Shown here: piece by piece, positions 6,887 through 17,200 of the stretch | Position numbering within the stretch: position 1 is the stretch's first letter | Layout of the letters: the number at the start of each line of letters is the position of its first letter | Origin: an uncultured Bacilli bacterium | GTDB taxonomy: Bacteria > Bacillota_I > Bacilli_A > RF39 > UBA660 | DNA length: 23,078 bases | Direction: 5' to 3' | Assembly: GCA_947628765.1 (NCBI GenBank) | Contig: CANRBD010000004.1 | Span: 1-23,078 of the forward strand | The notes under the pieces: model-generated | What the model was told of the DNA's origin: nothing | The model's database searches: none | Seen by the model: the letters and a program-made list of their open reading frames with translations, nothing else | Program-made: the position numbers and the translations under genes

Positions 6887-7604
6887 GTTTTAACTGAAGA
6901 TTAACATCATGGTTATTTATTGTTTTTTCTTTATTAATGCAACTTAAAACTGCTAGTCCAATGCCATCATGCGGATTAAAATCGCTATCTTTCGAAAAAC
7001 AATATTTTAAATCTATATGGCAGATAATATTTTCTATATCTTTATCTAAAATAACTCCTGTAAAATTTTTTGTATAACGGACAGTTCTATATATTGGTTT
7101 AATCATGAATTTCTCTATATTCAAATATTCATATTCTCTACTGTAAGGTGAAGCATGTTCTAAAAGAGTTTTTCCATCTGCTTGAATATCATTCACATTG
7201 TCAAATAAATGGAGATACTTATAGTGATCTTCTTTTCCATTAGCATATTTGATATGCAAGTTTGTCCCCCAATATTTCATTTTTTCATTTAAGTCCTCGC
7301 TATTAGCGATATCATTATCTAAAAAATCTGGAACTAATTCTATACAAAAATAGTTAATATCAGATTTATTTACATTAGCCATTTCTTGTAGCAAATCATT
7401 TAGTTTTATATCGCAAAGAGCTTCTTTGGAAAACAAGCAATCGAATTCTTCTAAAGCTAAATTTTCCTTTTGAATAACTTGGTAATTATCTTTCGTAAAA
7501 ATATCACTTGAATTTCTATAACCATTTCTTTTAAGCATGGCATTTATTGTTAGCATGCCTTTTGGACTTAACCTAATAGGTTTTCCTATACTTGATGTAG
7601 CCAT
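6873..7604 (-). CDS. Uncharacterised protein, last gene of the NAD salvage operon
   Basis: I do not recognise this protein of 243 residues (250 from the upstream TTG at 7625). It has no signal peptide or membrane helix. The composition is Asn, Lys, Ile and Asp rich, with several Cys (FDCLFSK, LCDIK, FCIEL, NIICHI, YCFSK, LSCINK). The C-terminal half (RTVRYTKNFTGVILDKDIENIICHIDL) reads as beta strands. I chose the ATG at 7604 because AAAGGAGAG lies 9 nt upstream of it; the TTG at 7625 has no such site. It begins 1 nt after the nadD stop and so is tightly co-transcribed with NAD genes. A role connected with NAD is inferred from position only. It ends in TGA directly followed by TAA. Confidence 0.75.
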   Translation of the reverse strand: MATSSIGKPIRLSPKGMLTINAMLKRNGYRNSSDIFTKDNYQVIQKENLALEEFDCLFSKEALCDIKLNDLLQEMANVNKSDINYFCIELVPDFLDNDIANSEDLNEKMKYWGTNLHIKYANGKEDHYKYLHLFDNVNDIQADGKTLLEHASPYSREYEYLNIEKFMIKPIYRTVRYTKNFTGVILDKDIENIICHIDLKYCFSKDSDFNPHDGIGLAVLSCINKEKTINNHDVNLQLKLSLY

Positions 7605-7605
7605 T

Positions 7606-8208
7606 TTATTCATCTCTCCTTTCAACTTGCTTAATATATAATTGTTTACTTTGTATATAATTTAAAACTTTTATATTAAGCATATTATTCGGTATCATTT
7701 CTCCTTTATTTAACAAATCTCTAATTTTAGTCGATGAAATATTATTCAAATTTATATTCGCTATAACGATATTGTTTTTAAATTTTTGAAATCTATTAAT
7801 TATTTCATCAATATTATCATCATTTCGTTTAATTACTAATAATTTATAATTGTTTAAAATATATTTATATCTCATCCAAGTATTAAATGTTTTTAAATTA
7901 TCACTCCCGCAAATAAAATATATTTCATCATTAGGGTATTTCCTATGAAAATAATTTAAGGTTTGATAAGTATACTTTAAAGCTCCAAATTCATAATTAG
8001 ATACTAAAACATTTGAGATGTTTTGAACCATTAGCTTAAGCATTTTATATCGGTCATAATTACTTTCTAAATTCTTTTTATTATAAAGTTTACCGGTAGG
8101 AACATAAATGATTTTATCGACATAATGTTTTTCTAACAAGTTAATTGCAATATCATAATGCATTTTGTGTGGCGGATTAAAAGAACCTCCAAAAATTCCT
8201 ATTTTCAT
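7606..8208 (-). CDS. nadD: Nicotinate-mononucleotide adenylyltransferase
   Basis: The 200-residue enzyme transfers AMP from ATP to nicotinate mononucleotide, giving deamido-NAD. It shows the nucleotidyltransferase entry GGSFNPPHKMH (8-18), YVPTG (35-39), FICGSDNLKTFNTW (about 98-111), and SSTKIRDLL (about 158-166), the ISSTxIR block of NadD. Length is normal. The HxGH motif reads HKMH, a Gly-to-Met change that I note without claiming loss of activity. The ATG overlaps the nadE TGA in ATGA (8208-8205) and lacks a good ribosome-binding site, so translation is probably coupled to nadE. Asn, Ile and Lys are unusually frequent compared with nadE and pncB. Confidence 0.92.
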   Translation of the reverse strand: MKIGIFGGSFNPPHKMHYDIAINLLEKHYVDKIIYVPTGKLYNKKNLESNYDRYKMLKLMVQNISNVLVSNYEFGALKYTYQTLNYFHRKYPNDEIYFICGSDNLKTFNTWMRYKYILNNYKLLVIKRNDDNIDEIINRFQKFKNNIVIANINLNNISSTKIRDLLNKGEMIPNNMLNIKVLNYIQSKQLYIKQVERRDE

Positions 8209-8960
8209 TTTTTTCTTTGATATTTAGGAATATTAAATTTATGAAGACTATTTTGATGAAGCGTTTTTATTTTTAAAGCCACTTTTTTATCCACCGAATT
8301 TTCATCTTCCATATAGCTAGCAATCTCTTTATAACTAACGCCTAATTTTTCTTCATCAGTTTGATTTGATAAACCATCACTAGGTTTTTTATATAAAACT
8401 GTTGTTGGAACATTTAAAACTTCGCCGATTTGAATAACTTCGTCAACGGTAAAATCAGCAATGGGTGCGATATCATAAACTGAATCGCCACCTTTAGTAA
8501 AATATCCCACAAATAATTCGCATTTGTTTGATGTTCCAGCTACTAAAAATGTTTTTTGCTTAATCACACTATATAAAGCCGCTAAATAATAAAGGGTAGC
8601 CATTCGAAGACGTGGTTTTAAATTAATATCACTATTGACTGTGTCTTCTTTATTAAAATTACCTAGTTCCAATTTAAAATCTTCAAAAATTTTTGTTAAA
8701 TCAAAATTGATTAGTTCAAAGCCATAATAATCCCTTATTAATTTGGCATCTTCAGTATCTTTAACTTTAGAATGACATGGTAATGTAACTCCTATAACAT
8801 TTTCAGGCCCTAGCGCTTTTACCATTAGTGCTGCTACGACAGCTGAGTCTTTACCACCACTAAGACCGACAACCGCCCCACCTAAATTATTTTCTTTATA
8901 ATATGTGCGAATAAAATCAATTATATTTTCAGTTTCTTTAACTGCCTCAAAAGTTTTCAT
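8205..8960 (-). CDS. nadE: NH3-dependent NAD+ synthetase
   Basis: The 251-residue enzyme makes NAD+ from deamido-NAD, ATP and ammonia through an adenylated intermediate. It shows the PP-loop SGGKDS (34-39), PRLRMATLYYLAA (about 135-147), GTSNKCELFVGYFTKGGD (about 162-179), IAPIADFTVDEV and PSDGLSNQTDEEKLGVSY. No glutaminase (nitrilase) domain is present, so it is the short ammonia-using form. ATG at 8960 follows AAAAGGAGGATTAAG. It lies 13 nt after pncB and overlaps nadD by 4 nt. The gene ends in TGA, one of only two such stops in the window. Confidence 0.96.
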   Translation of the reverse strand: MKTFEAVKETENIIDFIRTYYKENNLGGAVVGLSGGKDSAVVAALMVKALGPENVIGVTLPCHSKVKDTEDAKLIRDYYGFELINFDLTKIFEDFKLELGNFNKEDTVNSDINLKPRLRMATLYYLAALYSVIKQKTFLVAGTSNKCELFVGYFTKGGDSVYDIAPIADFTVDEVIQIGEVLNVPTTVLYKKPSDGLSNQTDEEKLGVSYKEIASYMEDENSVDKKVALKIKTLHQNSLHKFNIPKYQRKK

Positions 8961-8973
8961 CTTAATCCTCCTT

Positions 8974-10434
8974 TTACTTTTTTGTTTTAACTAAACTTTT
9001 TCCTTTATATTCATTAATCAATTCACTTTTAAGATTACAAAGTTCTTCAGTTAAATCTACATAATATTCATATGGATTATAAATTCTTCTAATTTCCGGA
9101 TAAAAAGATTGATATTCTGCTTCACAATATTTTTGTTTTTCTATTAAGGTTGGTTCTTGATACACTAAATTACCATTTAAAAAAATTGGTACTAAAAGTT
9201 CGCGAACTTCATAATCTTTAATTGTCTTTTGTTTCCAAGATTGTTCAGGATGAACTAAAGTAAATTTATTCGCATTAATTTTTTCATAGTTTAACGCAAT
9301 CACATCACCTAAAGCATAACCGGTTTTTTTATCATAAAAGCGATAAATTTTTTTAAAGCCTGGATTAGTCGTTTTTAAGTTGTCTTCACTAATTTTTATT
9401 TTCGGAACTATTTGGTTATTTTTTACTGTAGCTGCTAGCTTATATACCCCACCAACACGGTCATTAGGCGCTGCCAAATTATCACCTACACCAAGTGAAT
9501 CAATAACAGCTCCTTCATTTAATAAATCACGAATACTATACTCATCTAAACCATTAGATAAACAAATTGTCGTTTCAGGATAGCCTGCTTCATCAAGCAT
9601 CTTACGAGCTTCTTTTGAAAGATACGCTAAATCACCGCTATCAATACGGATACCTTTAAATTGATAACCATTTGGTTTTAAGAAATCATTAGCTACTTTA
9701 ATAGCATTAGGAATGCCACTACGTAAAGTATCATAAGTATCCACTAAAAATACACAATTATCAGGATTACTTTTAGCATAGCTCAAAAAAGCTTCATACT
9801 CATTCTCGTAATCCATAATTAAAGAATGTGCCATCGTACCTAGAACTGGAATGCCATATTTCATACCAGCATATGTATTACTAGTTCCAGCGCAGCCTCC
9901 GATATACGCGAGCTTACTAGCTTCAAGCCCCGATAATGCCCCTTTGGATCTTCTTAACCCGAATTCCATTACTGGTATATTCTTACCATCCTTTTTAGCT
10001 TCATTGGTTATTCTTTTAGCTGCCGTTGTAATTAATGCCCCATGATTAAATTCAGCTAATAAATATGTTTCTAATAATTGCGCCGTAATCATATCAGCTT
10101 TAACTGTAATTACTGGCTCATTAGGAAAAACCATGGTTCCATCTGGTACGGCATAAATATCACCTTTAAATTTTAAATCAGCTAAATAATTTAAAAACTC
10201 CGGTTTAAAAGTCTTTAAACTTTTTAAATAATTAATTTCTTCCACACTAAATTTAAAATTTTGAATATATTTGATAATTTCATCTAAATTACCACTAAGA
10301 GTGTACCCTCCCTCAAAGGGATTTTTACGGAAGAAAATATTGAAATAAACTTGCTCATTTTGCTTTTGCATATCAAAATAAGTTGCTGCCATTGTTAGCT
10401 CATAAAAATCAGTCATTAAAGTTTTATTTTCCAT
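8974..10434 (-). CDS. pncB: Nicotinate phosphoribosyltransferase
   Basis: The 486-residue enzyme converts nicotinate and PRPP (with ATP) to nicotinate mononucleotide, the first step of the Preiss-Handler route. Diagnostic blocks are TDFYELTMA (8-16), FGLRRSKGALSG (158-169, PRPP/base pocket), GTMAHSLIMDYENE (199-212) with His203 at the usual catalytic position, VDTYDTLRSG (about 232-241), IRIDSGDL and GVGDNLAAPNDRVGGVYKL. Length fits the long bacterial form. ATG at 10434 follows AGAGGCGGTAAA. The 50-nt gap from the nicotinamidase gene carries a perfect 19-bp palindrome just upstream of the ribosome-binding site, pointing to its own control point within the operon. Confidence 0.96.
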   Translation of the reverse strand: MENKTLMTDFYELTMAATYFDMQKQNEQVYFNIFFRKNPFEGGYTLSGNLDEIIKYIQNFKFSVEEINYLKSLKTFKPEFLNYLADLKFKGDIYAVPDGTMVFPNEPVITVKADMITAQLLETYLLAEFNHGALITTAAKRITNEAKKDGKNIPVMEFGLRRSKGALSGLEASKLAYIGGCAGTSNTYAGMKYGIPVLGTMAHSLIMDYENEYEAFLSYAKSNPDNCVFLVDTYDTLRSGIPNAIKVANDFLKPNGYQFKGIRIDSGDLAYLSKEARKMLDEAGYPETTICLSNGLDEYSIRDLLNEGAVIDSLGVGDNLAAPNDRVGGVYKLAATVKNNQIVPKIKISEDNLKTTNPGFKKIYRFYDKKTGYALGDVIALNYEKINANKFTLVHPEQSWKQKTIKDYEVRELLVPIFLNGNLVYQEPTLIEKQKYCEAEYQSFYPEIRRIYNPYEYYVDLTEELCNLKSELINEYKGKSLVKTKK

Positions 10435-10457
10435 TTTACCGCCTCTTTCTTTTTAAC

Positions 10458-10476
10458 TTTTTGTTAATAACAAAAA
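10458..10476. promoter_or_regulatory. Palindromic operator upstream of pncB
   Basis: A perfect dyad, TTTTTGTTA-A-TAACAAAAA (9 bp arms around one base). The same core occurs three more times upstream of the nicotinamidase gene. It lies between the pncA stop and the pncB ribosome-binding site; I see no convincing promoter here, so it may act on readthrough or on an unrecognised promoter. The NrtR-like protein is the obvious candidate binder (inference). Confidence 0.75.
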
Positions 10477-10484
10477 CGAAAATT

Positions 10485-11060
10485 TTATCTTGATTTAATT
10501 AAACGAATTCCTTGCTGCTCCATTAATAACTTGGCTGCATTAACATAATCTTGCCTTTCTGCTTCACTATAAGTAGCAATCATATCCTCATAAACATTTA
10601 TGTCAACATTTTGATTATGTTCATCACAGTAATTAGCTAACCCCATAGCGCCATTAAAAACACAAATATCAGTGCAGCAACCCACAATGTCAATTTGTTT
10701 AATGTTTGAAAGTTTGCTTACTAAATCTCTAAATTGTGGGCTTTCCATAAAACTAGTGGAATTTTTTTCAATCGAAATTGCTTTTTCTAAATCTGCAAGG
10801 GGCTTTAATTCATCGACTAATTCAGCTTCAAAAGAGTCTTTTAAACAATGTGGCATGTTGCCAAACCTTTTAAACTCGATCGAATTACTTTGATGCGTAT
10901 CTTTGATAAATACCACTAAACCACTATAATCTTTTATTAGTTTCAGTTGTTTAGGAATGATACGGGCAATATTTTCATCATGTAATACCCCTCCCCTTAC
11001 AAAACCATTAACCATATCAACCACAATTAACATTTTAGTATAAATTCTTAAGTTTTTCAC
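10485..11060 (-). CDS. pncA: Nicotinamidase (isochorismatase-like cysteine hydrolase)
   Basis: The 191-residue protein hydrolyses nicotinamide to nicotinate, feeding pncB. The nicotinamidase set of residues is in place: Asp15 (VVDMVNGF), Lys99 (SIEKNSTSF) and Cys133 (CCTDICV) as the catalytic triad, and Asp54, His56 and His71 (KDTHQ, MPHCL) as metal ligands. The position at the head of NAD genes supports this over a generic isochorismatase. The start is GTG at 11060, preceded by GGAGAGGATATA; the ATG at residue 10 has no such site. It is the first gene of the operon, under a perfect promoter covered by palindromes. Confidence 0.9.
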   Translation of the reverse strand: MKNLRIYTKMLIVVDMVNGFVRGGVLHDENIARIIPKQLKLIKDYSGLVVFIKDTHQSNSIEFKRFGNMPHCLKDSFEAELVDELKPLADLEKAISIEKNSTSFMESPQFRDLVSKLSNIKQIDIVGCCTDICVFNGAMGLANYCDEHNQNVDINVYEDMIATYSEAERQDYVNAAKLLMEQQGIRLIKSR

Positions 11061-11085
11061 TATATCCTCTCCTCTCTTATTAATG

Positions 11086-11102
11086 TTTTGTTAATAACAA
11101 AA
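11086..11102. promoter_or_regulatory. Palindromic operator in the pncA leader
   Basis: A perfect dyad, TTTTGTTA-A-TAACAAAA, located about 30-47 nt downstream of the predicted start of transcription and just upstream of the pncA ribosome-binding site. The core is identical to the pncB site. A repressor here could block elongation or loop to the promoter sites. Confidence 0.75.
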
Positions 11103-11126
11103 TATTATTTTTTAACAGGTTTTTGT

Positions 11127-11157
11127 TCCTGTTATTAACATTATATTAATAACAAAA
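11127..11157. promoter_or_regulatory. Two overlapping operators over the pncA promoter
   Basis: Two further copies of the palindrome lie 14 bp apart (centres 11135 and 11149). One carries the exact core TGTTATTAACA at 11130-11140 and the other has TTTTGTTATTAA on the minus strand at 11157-11146. Together they form a 25-bp dyad (11130-11154) with the -10 box in its middle, the position expected for a repressor that excludes RNA polymerase. Confidence 0.7.
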
Positions 11158-11168
11158 TGATTTGTCAA
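11140..11168 (-). promoter_or_regulatory. Perfect-consensus promoter of the NAD salvage operon
   Basis: Minus strand: TTGACA at 11168-11163, 17 bp, TATAAT at 11145-11140. Every hexamer position matches consensus. Such a strong promoter overlapped by palindromes is typical of repressor control. Confidence 0.88.
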
Positions 11169-11174
11169 CATTTT

Positions 11175-11212
11175 TTATAAAAAAAACAAAGATTTTTTCA
11201 ATCTTTGTTTTT
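11175..11212 (-). terminator. Terminator of the giant surface protein gene
   Basis: Minus strand: an AAAAACAAAGATT arm pairs with AATCTTTGTTTTT around a short A-rich loop, followed by more T residues. It begins four bases after the TAG stop (11218-11216) and ends just before the NAD operon -35 box. Confidence 0.88.
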
Positions 11213-11215
11213 AAA

Positions 11216-14200
11216 CTAAGCTATTAAAGCTTCTTGACTGTCTTCACGATCAGTATCTGATGTAATTTTTTCTTCGGTTACCACTTCATCTTCTTTAATA
11301 GCTGTATCTTCAGTTTTTGATTCTACTATTCCTTTATCCTCTTCATAGGTTTCATCAGGTTCATCTTCATCCGTTTGTTGTTCAGGTAATTCGATAGCTG
11401 CATCTTCTTCTTTAGCTACCGCTGGTTCAGATGCTTTAACCTGTGAAGCTTCAATCTGATTAAGTCCATCATCTAAAGAATAATTAATCGTTTTAATCTC
11501 ATCGGAATTATTTTTCGCATTAGCTTTTACTGTAGATAACTCATTATCTAAAGCTTCGTTAGCCGGCATATCTGGAAGCACCTCAATATCGATTGTATCA
11601 TCATGGGTAACCGGTTGTTCACTATATTGCCCACTATATATACTAATTATTTTTAAATTTTGCGGTCCAGTATTCAAATCAGATAAAGGCTCATTAGTAA
11701 TATATTTATCACCTTGTTTGCTTATTGTATATTCCTTTGGATATTTATCATTTGTTTCATCGCTAGTATCTATTTTAATCTTTGAAGGATTAAATGATTG
11801 ATAAGCATCTATTCCATCAATCTTAAATGATAATCTAACATCATCATCTTGTCTAAATTGATTTCTACCAAAATCAATTCCATCAGATGTTACCAATTCT
11901 ATATCATTTAGCGATGCTTCGCCAGCTTCAGTAATAAAGTGAATATAACTAGCGATTGTAATTGCTTCAATACGCTCTTGTTTATTTTTATCCACTACAA
12001 TATTACCATGATATTTATCAAATCTAGCTCTAATTGACATTCTATATGCTTTATTTAATTCATAGCCATTAACATCAAAAACTAATTCCTTTTCACCTTG
12101 TAAATCAGTAACTTTATTAGTTGCGTATTTACCTCCTAAATCAGCATCATAATATGAGCCATTATCAAATAATTGAAGCATTCCCTCGGTATCATCGATA
12201 GTTATTTTAACTTTTACCTGTTTATGAGCCCAATCATTTTCTGTCGTATATTTAATTTTTGGTGCCCACTTAGTAATATCTACAAGTTTTCCATCAGCAT
12301 TAGTCACTTCTGGAGTTACATTCTCAGCTTCCTTTGTAAGATAAGTGTAAGATACTGGTTTTATCTTAATAATACCACTCTGATTAGGTATTTCATAATT
12401 AGCTTTACATGTTGTCTTATAATCTTTCTCACTTTCTTCTCTTATTGAATCGCCACATGAAACCCCAGTAAGTGTTTTTTGACCAAGATTTTCTATGCCT
12501 ACTTGCTCATAATTATCTTTACCTTGATCGTGAAGAGAATTATCATATTCTGAAGTATCGATAACAAAATTCTTAATATCTCCACCTAATTTGACATTAG
12601 ATTCAAAATCAAATTTGATTGTAAAATATTTATCTCCAGGATAAGTATCCTGTTTGGCTAAATCAAAGCCCGTCATTTTAACTTCAGGATTTATTACAAT
12701 ATGACCTGAAGAACCAATAACCTCTTCTTCATGGGTTTCGCCATCTACTCTGTCATAAGTTGCCGTAACATCTATTTGATATCTTTTTCCGCCATCTATA
12801 TCTTTACTAAATGAAACACTATTCTCAGTTATTTCTTTACTTTCAACAACTTTGTTATCATCAATATTTTTAAGAATAGCCTTTTTAGTTCCTTCTTGAA
12901 TAGTAGTATCTGGATCCTTAATCGTAATCGTAGCTGTTATAGGATTAGTACCGATTGCATCCGAAACCACTTCAGCCGTTGGTTTATCTTTATTAACTAA
13001 AACTTGTGGCCCGTCTTCTAAAGTTTTGTGAACTTTAGTTGAAAATTCAATTTCTGATATTTGAAGGTTGGTTTTTTCAGTTGGCTTATTAACTGTAACT
13101 GTATATTTATTTTTTTCACCGGCATTTTCCACAGGATACCAATCATTGCCCACCTTTACTTTTTCAATATCGGCAGCCGTATCATTAGTTACTGTAAATT
13201 CTAACATTATTTGTTTACTGCCAGCAAATTGTTTTAAGTTTAAAGTGTTTACCACTACTGACGTATAATCCGTAATAATTGATACATTTTCATAAGGAAC
13301 TCTTAATGTATCAGTATACTGGTCTAACGCCAATTCATCACCATCTAAATCATAGCTAATTACCACTTCCACATTATAAATACCATTATCTAAATTAGTA
13401 ATATCAACCGTTCCTGTACCATTTTCATCAAATGATATAGTAAGTGGCTTAGAATCTTTAGTATCTACCTTTGTAAATATCATTTGAGCTGTAGTTCTAG
13501 CTTTGTCTTTATCGGTAATTTTAAGTGTAGCTTGCTTGTCAGTATAAGTAGGTGCTTCGGCAATAGAAGGCTCTTCTTTTAACACATATACTTTTTGTGT
13601 CTCATAACTTACACTTTTAGAACCAGCCTTATCATAAGTTAATTCAGTTGGAGTAAATTCTAACATTTTAGCTACTTCACCGGCATTAAAATCTACTGTG
13701 TATGTGTTATCACTAATATATTTTACCGTTTTAGGTTCTTCAAATTCCTTAAACTTAATTTTTGAAACATGTTCATCAGTATTATCTTCTATTGTAAATG
13801 TTAAGGTAATAATACTATCTTGAGGAACTGCTGACGGAGCCTCAACTTTGTTAATAGTCGCTTTTAACTCTTGTTTTATTGCTGTTTCCAGAGGAGGGTC
13901 TGTAAATATATCTTTATCTCCTAAATTATAAGTAATAGTTAAAGCTACAGTATATTTTCCCATTTTTGGAAGTGGAGAATCTAAAGTTTTAGTAAATTCT
14001 CCTTTTAAATCTTCGGCAGTTAAGTCAATTTCTATAGCTTTATCAAGCCCTGGACCAGTAATAGTAAGTTTACCACTTTGGACTGTAACCTCATCTGAAT
14101 TTTGTTCAGTTATAGATACTTGCCCCGTAAGCTTATCATTACTAGAGTTATATGATGCTGTAAAATTACCAATAGTTGGAGCATCTTTTAAAATTGTGAC

Positions 14201-17200
14201 AGTTGCATTATTGGCTTCATTTTCGCCGAATTCAAAAACTCTATTATTTCCATAATCTAATTTCGTGGCTTTAAAAGTTTTACTGCCAGCATTACCATGT
14301 GGACCAGCAATTATTACTTTATAACTGCCATCTTCTTGTTTTTCTAATTGAGAATCTTTATATTCTTGTTCGTTAATCGTAATAGATTTTAAATCATCTT
14401 TAACGTTACTACTGATATTATAAATTAATACAACATCACCTGTTTTACTTACATATTCTGTTTCTGGTTTTACTGAAATAATTTCCGCCTCAACAGCGAC
14501 TGTTGTTTCACCTGTCATATAAACAGATTCATCACTTGTATTCCCATCACCTAAGTCGTAAATAAGCGTAACCTTAACATTGTAAGTCTTAGGGTCTCTA
14601 ACCTTTTCATCAGTAAATGAACCGGTTCCACCAGATACCTCTATTTCCTGAGCTTCATCATCATCGATTTGATATTTAGCTCCAATAACTGCTTTTTCTG
14701 GGTCGTCATAAGTAAATTTAGCGCTAATACGTCCGCCATGAGAACTAGCATTCAATTCACCAGCTGTTGGCTTTTGTTTCATTACATTTAAAGTAGTTAC
14801 TTTATTTTCCGTTAAAGAGATAGGTTCACCATCATAAGTAACAGCAGAAGCCGTAAAAGTAGTAGTTAAATTATTGCCATCTTGCTTAACTTCGCTAGGC
14901 ACTGATACTTCAACCGTATATTCGCTATCCTGTTCTACTGATAAAGATTGCCCATTTACAGTAATTGCGGTTACTTTCTTCTCAGTATTATCTTGAATAG
15001 TATATGTTAATTTAGCCTTGCCATTTCTAGTAACTACTTTTGGTTCAGCAATTACATTTGTAACAGAAGCTACAATATTCTTTTCAATTTGACTAGCGCT
15101 AGAAGACTTTTTCGTACCATCGTAACTAGTTCCAACATAAGTTATTGCTATAGTAACCGTATATTCTCCAGCTTTTTCTAAATCTAATGATTTTTCAAAA
15201 GTTTTATTTTCTAAGTCAGCATCACTTAAATCTATAGTTTTGGTATCACCTTGTCCTTCGATAATTAATTGGCCTTTAGTAATCGCTTTATCAGGATCAG
15301 TAAAATCAAACGTTCCAGATAAAGTCTTTTGATTATAATTGGCTTCCAATATAGTAATTGTTGGCGCTAACTTAAAGATATTTACTGTTGCTGTGTTTTG
15401 TACTGACACGGTTTCGCTTCCATAAGTTATTTGTGAAACAACTATGTCTCTTGTTAAATCAGATTTTCCTTCTTGAACTTCAGGTACCGTAACTTTTACT
15501 TTATAAGTTCCATCAGCTTGTTTTTCAATATCACCACTATGAATTACTTCGCCATTAATTGTCATATTAGTAATAGAAGCATCAGTATTAGACTTAATAG
15601 TATAAGATAAATCTATTTTTGTTCCTCTTTTGACAGTTTGTTCATTACCAGTTACTTTAGTAATACTAGCAATAACATTTTGACGCACTTTATCCTTAGC
15701 TTTTGGTTCTAAAGATAAAGGTGTTCCATCACCTAAATCATAATTAACCACTAAAGTCACTGTATATTCTCCAGCTATTGGAAGATTCACTGTTTTTTCA
15801 AATGAAGATTTTAAATCATCTTTTGTTAAATCATAAGAATATTCTTTGCCATCTTTCGCAAGAATTACCTTCCCTGAAGTAATGGCTGCATCAGTGTCAG
15901 TAATACTAAATGTACCTTTTAATACATTGTTATCAAGAACCGCTTCAAAATTATCAACCTTTGGTGCATTTTTTAAATAAAGATAATCAAGTTCTTGATT
16001 TACCTCAATAGTTTTTTCTGTCTTATCATCTTTGATAATTTTTACACTTTGAATATTAATCTTACATTTACCTTTGTTAGGGCATTTTTTTAGTAATGCT
16101 TTATCAAGTGAATATACCCCAGTATCTTTATCTTTAGTAACCTTATAAGCATCCCCATCGATAGTTATTTCTGCAACATCAGTATAAGAAAATTTGCCAT
16201 TTTTAAACGATAATTTTAATTCCTTATTATCATCAACTGGAGTTGTAAGTTGTGGATCTTTAAGACTAAACTCATACTCTCTTTCAAAAGTTTCTGCTTT
16301 TTCTTCTTCTACTGCATCAGAATATGCAGCATCACTCTTATCATCATCTAAGTCATAATTTAAAGTGATTACTAAATCATAATCCATGTTTTCAGTTAAT
16401 TTAGGTAGCTCATAAGTATTTTTACCTACCTTAACATTGCTGGCATTTAAAATTTCCGTATCTGATGTTCTTGTAAGTGCAATTGTTTTCGTGCCACCAT
16501 TCATAACTACAGTTCCAGAAACAAAAGCATTTTCAGGATCCTTAACATCAAATGTTAAAACAGGAACTTTTTCTCTACCATTAATTTCAATATTTTCAAC
16601 GGTTGGAACTGTTTTTAAAATATAAACAGAAGCTTTTTTATTATTAACTTTAATTTGTTTACCATTTTGTAAAACAACTTTAGTAATTGTATAATCACGA
16701 TCACCATGATTTCCAGTTGCTTTTAATTTAACTTGATATTTATTTCCCACTTTAGTAGCTGGATAAATAACGCCATTTATTTCAACCGCTTTAATATCAG
16801 CTTTTGGTTTAATATTTAAATCAAAAGTTAAAATAACTTCACCATCTTTAGCTACAATCTCCGTTTGTGAAGCTAAATTATCTATGCTGGCAACATAAAC
16901 AACGTCTTTAGCTTTACTTGTAGTTTTTTTGTTAGTTTTGTTATCGCTCTTATTTTCTTGGCTTACCGCTTCACTTATTTCAGAATTTTCATCAGCCGTT
17001 TCCTCTAATTCTTCATTAGCTACTTTCAAAATATATTCAGCATTATTACTCTCTTCATTTTTATTTTCGTTTTTAGCCGTCACAATTAAAAGAGCAAAAC
17101 CTAATAAAATAATCGCCACTACGCCTGAAACAATCGCAATAGTTAATTCTTTCTTTTCAAATTTGTCTTTGTTTTTATTATAATAATAAGCAATAAATAT

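Noticed and set aside
10485..11060. Calling the first NAD-operon gene an isochorismatase for siderophore synthesis
   Set aside because: The Asp-Lys-Cys triad, the Asp/His metal ligands and the operon with pncB, nadD and nadE all point to nicotinamidase, and no siderophore genes are present.
11112..11134. Hairpin TAACAGG/CCTGTTA as a terminator or attenuator in the NAD operon leader
   Set aside because: No T-run follows on the minus strand; the symmetry is better explained by overlapping operator copies.
16929..17183. Plus-strand 84-codon open frame inside the giant gene (and others at 12173, 13068, 16437)
   Set aside because: Antisense shadows of the repeat protein with hydrophobic nonsense composition and no ribosome-binding site or promoter.
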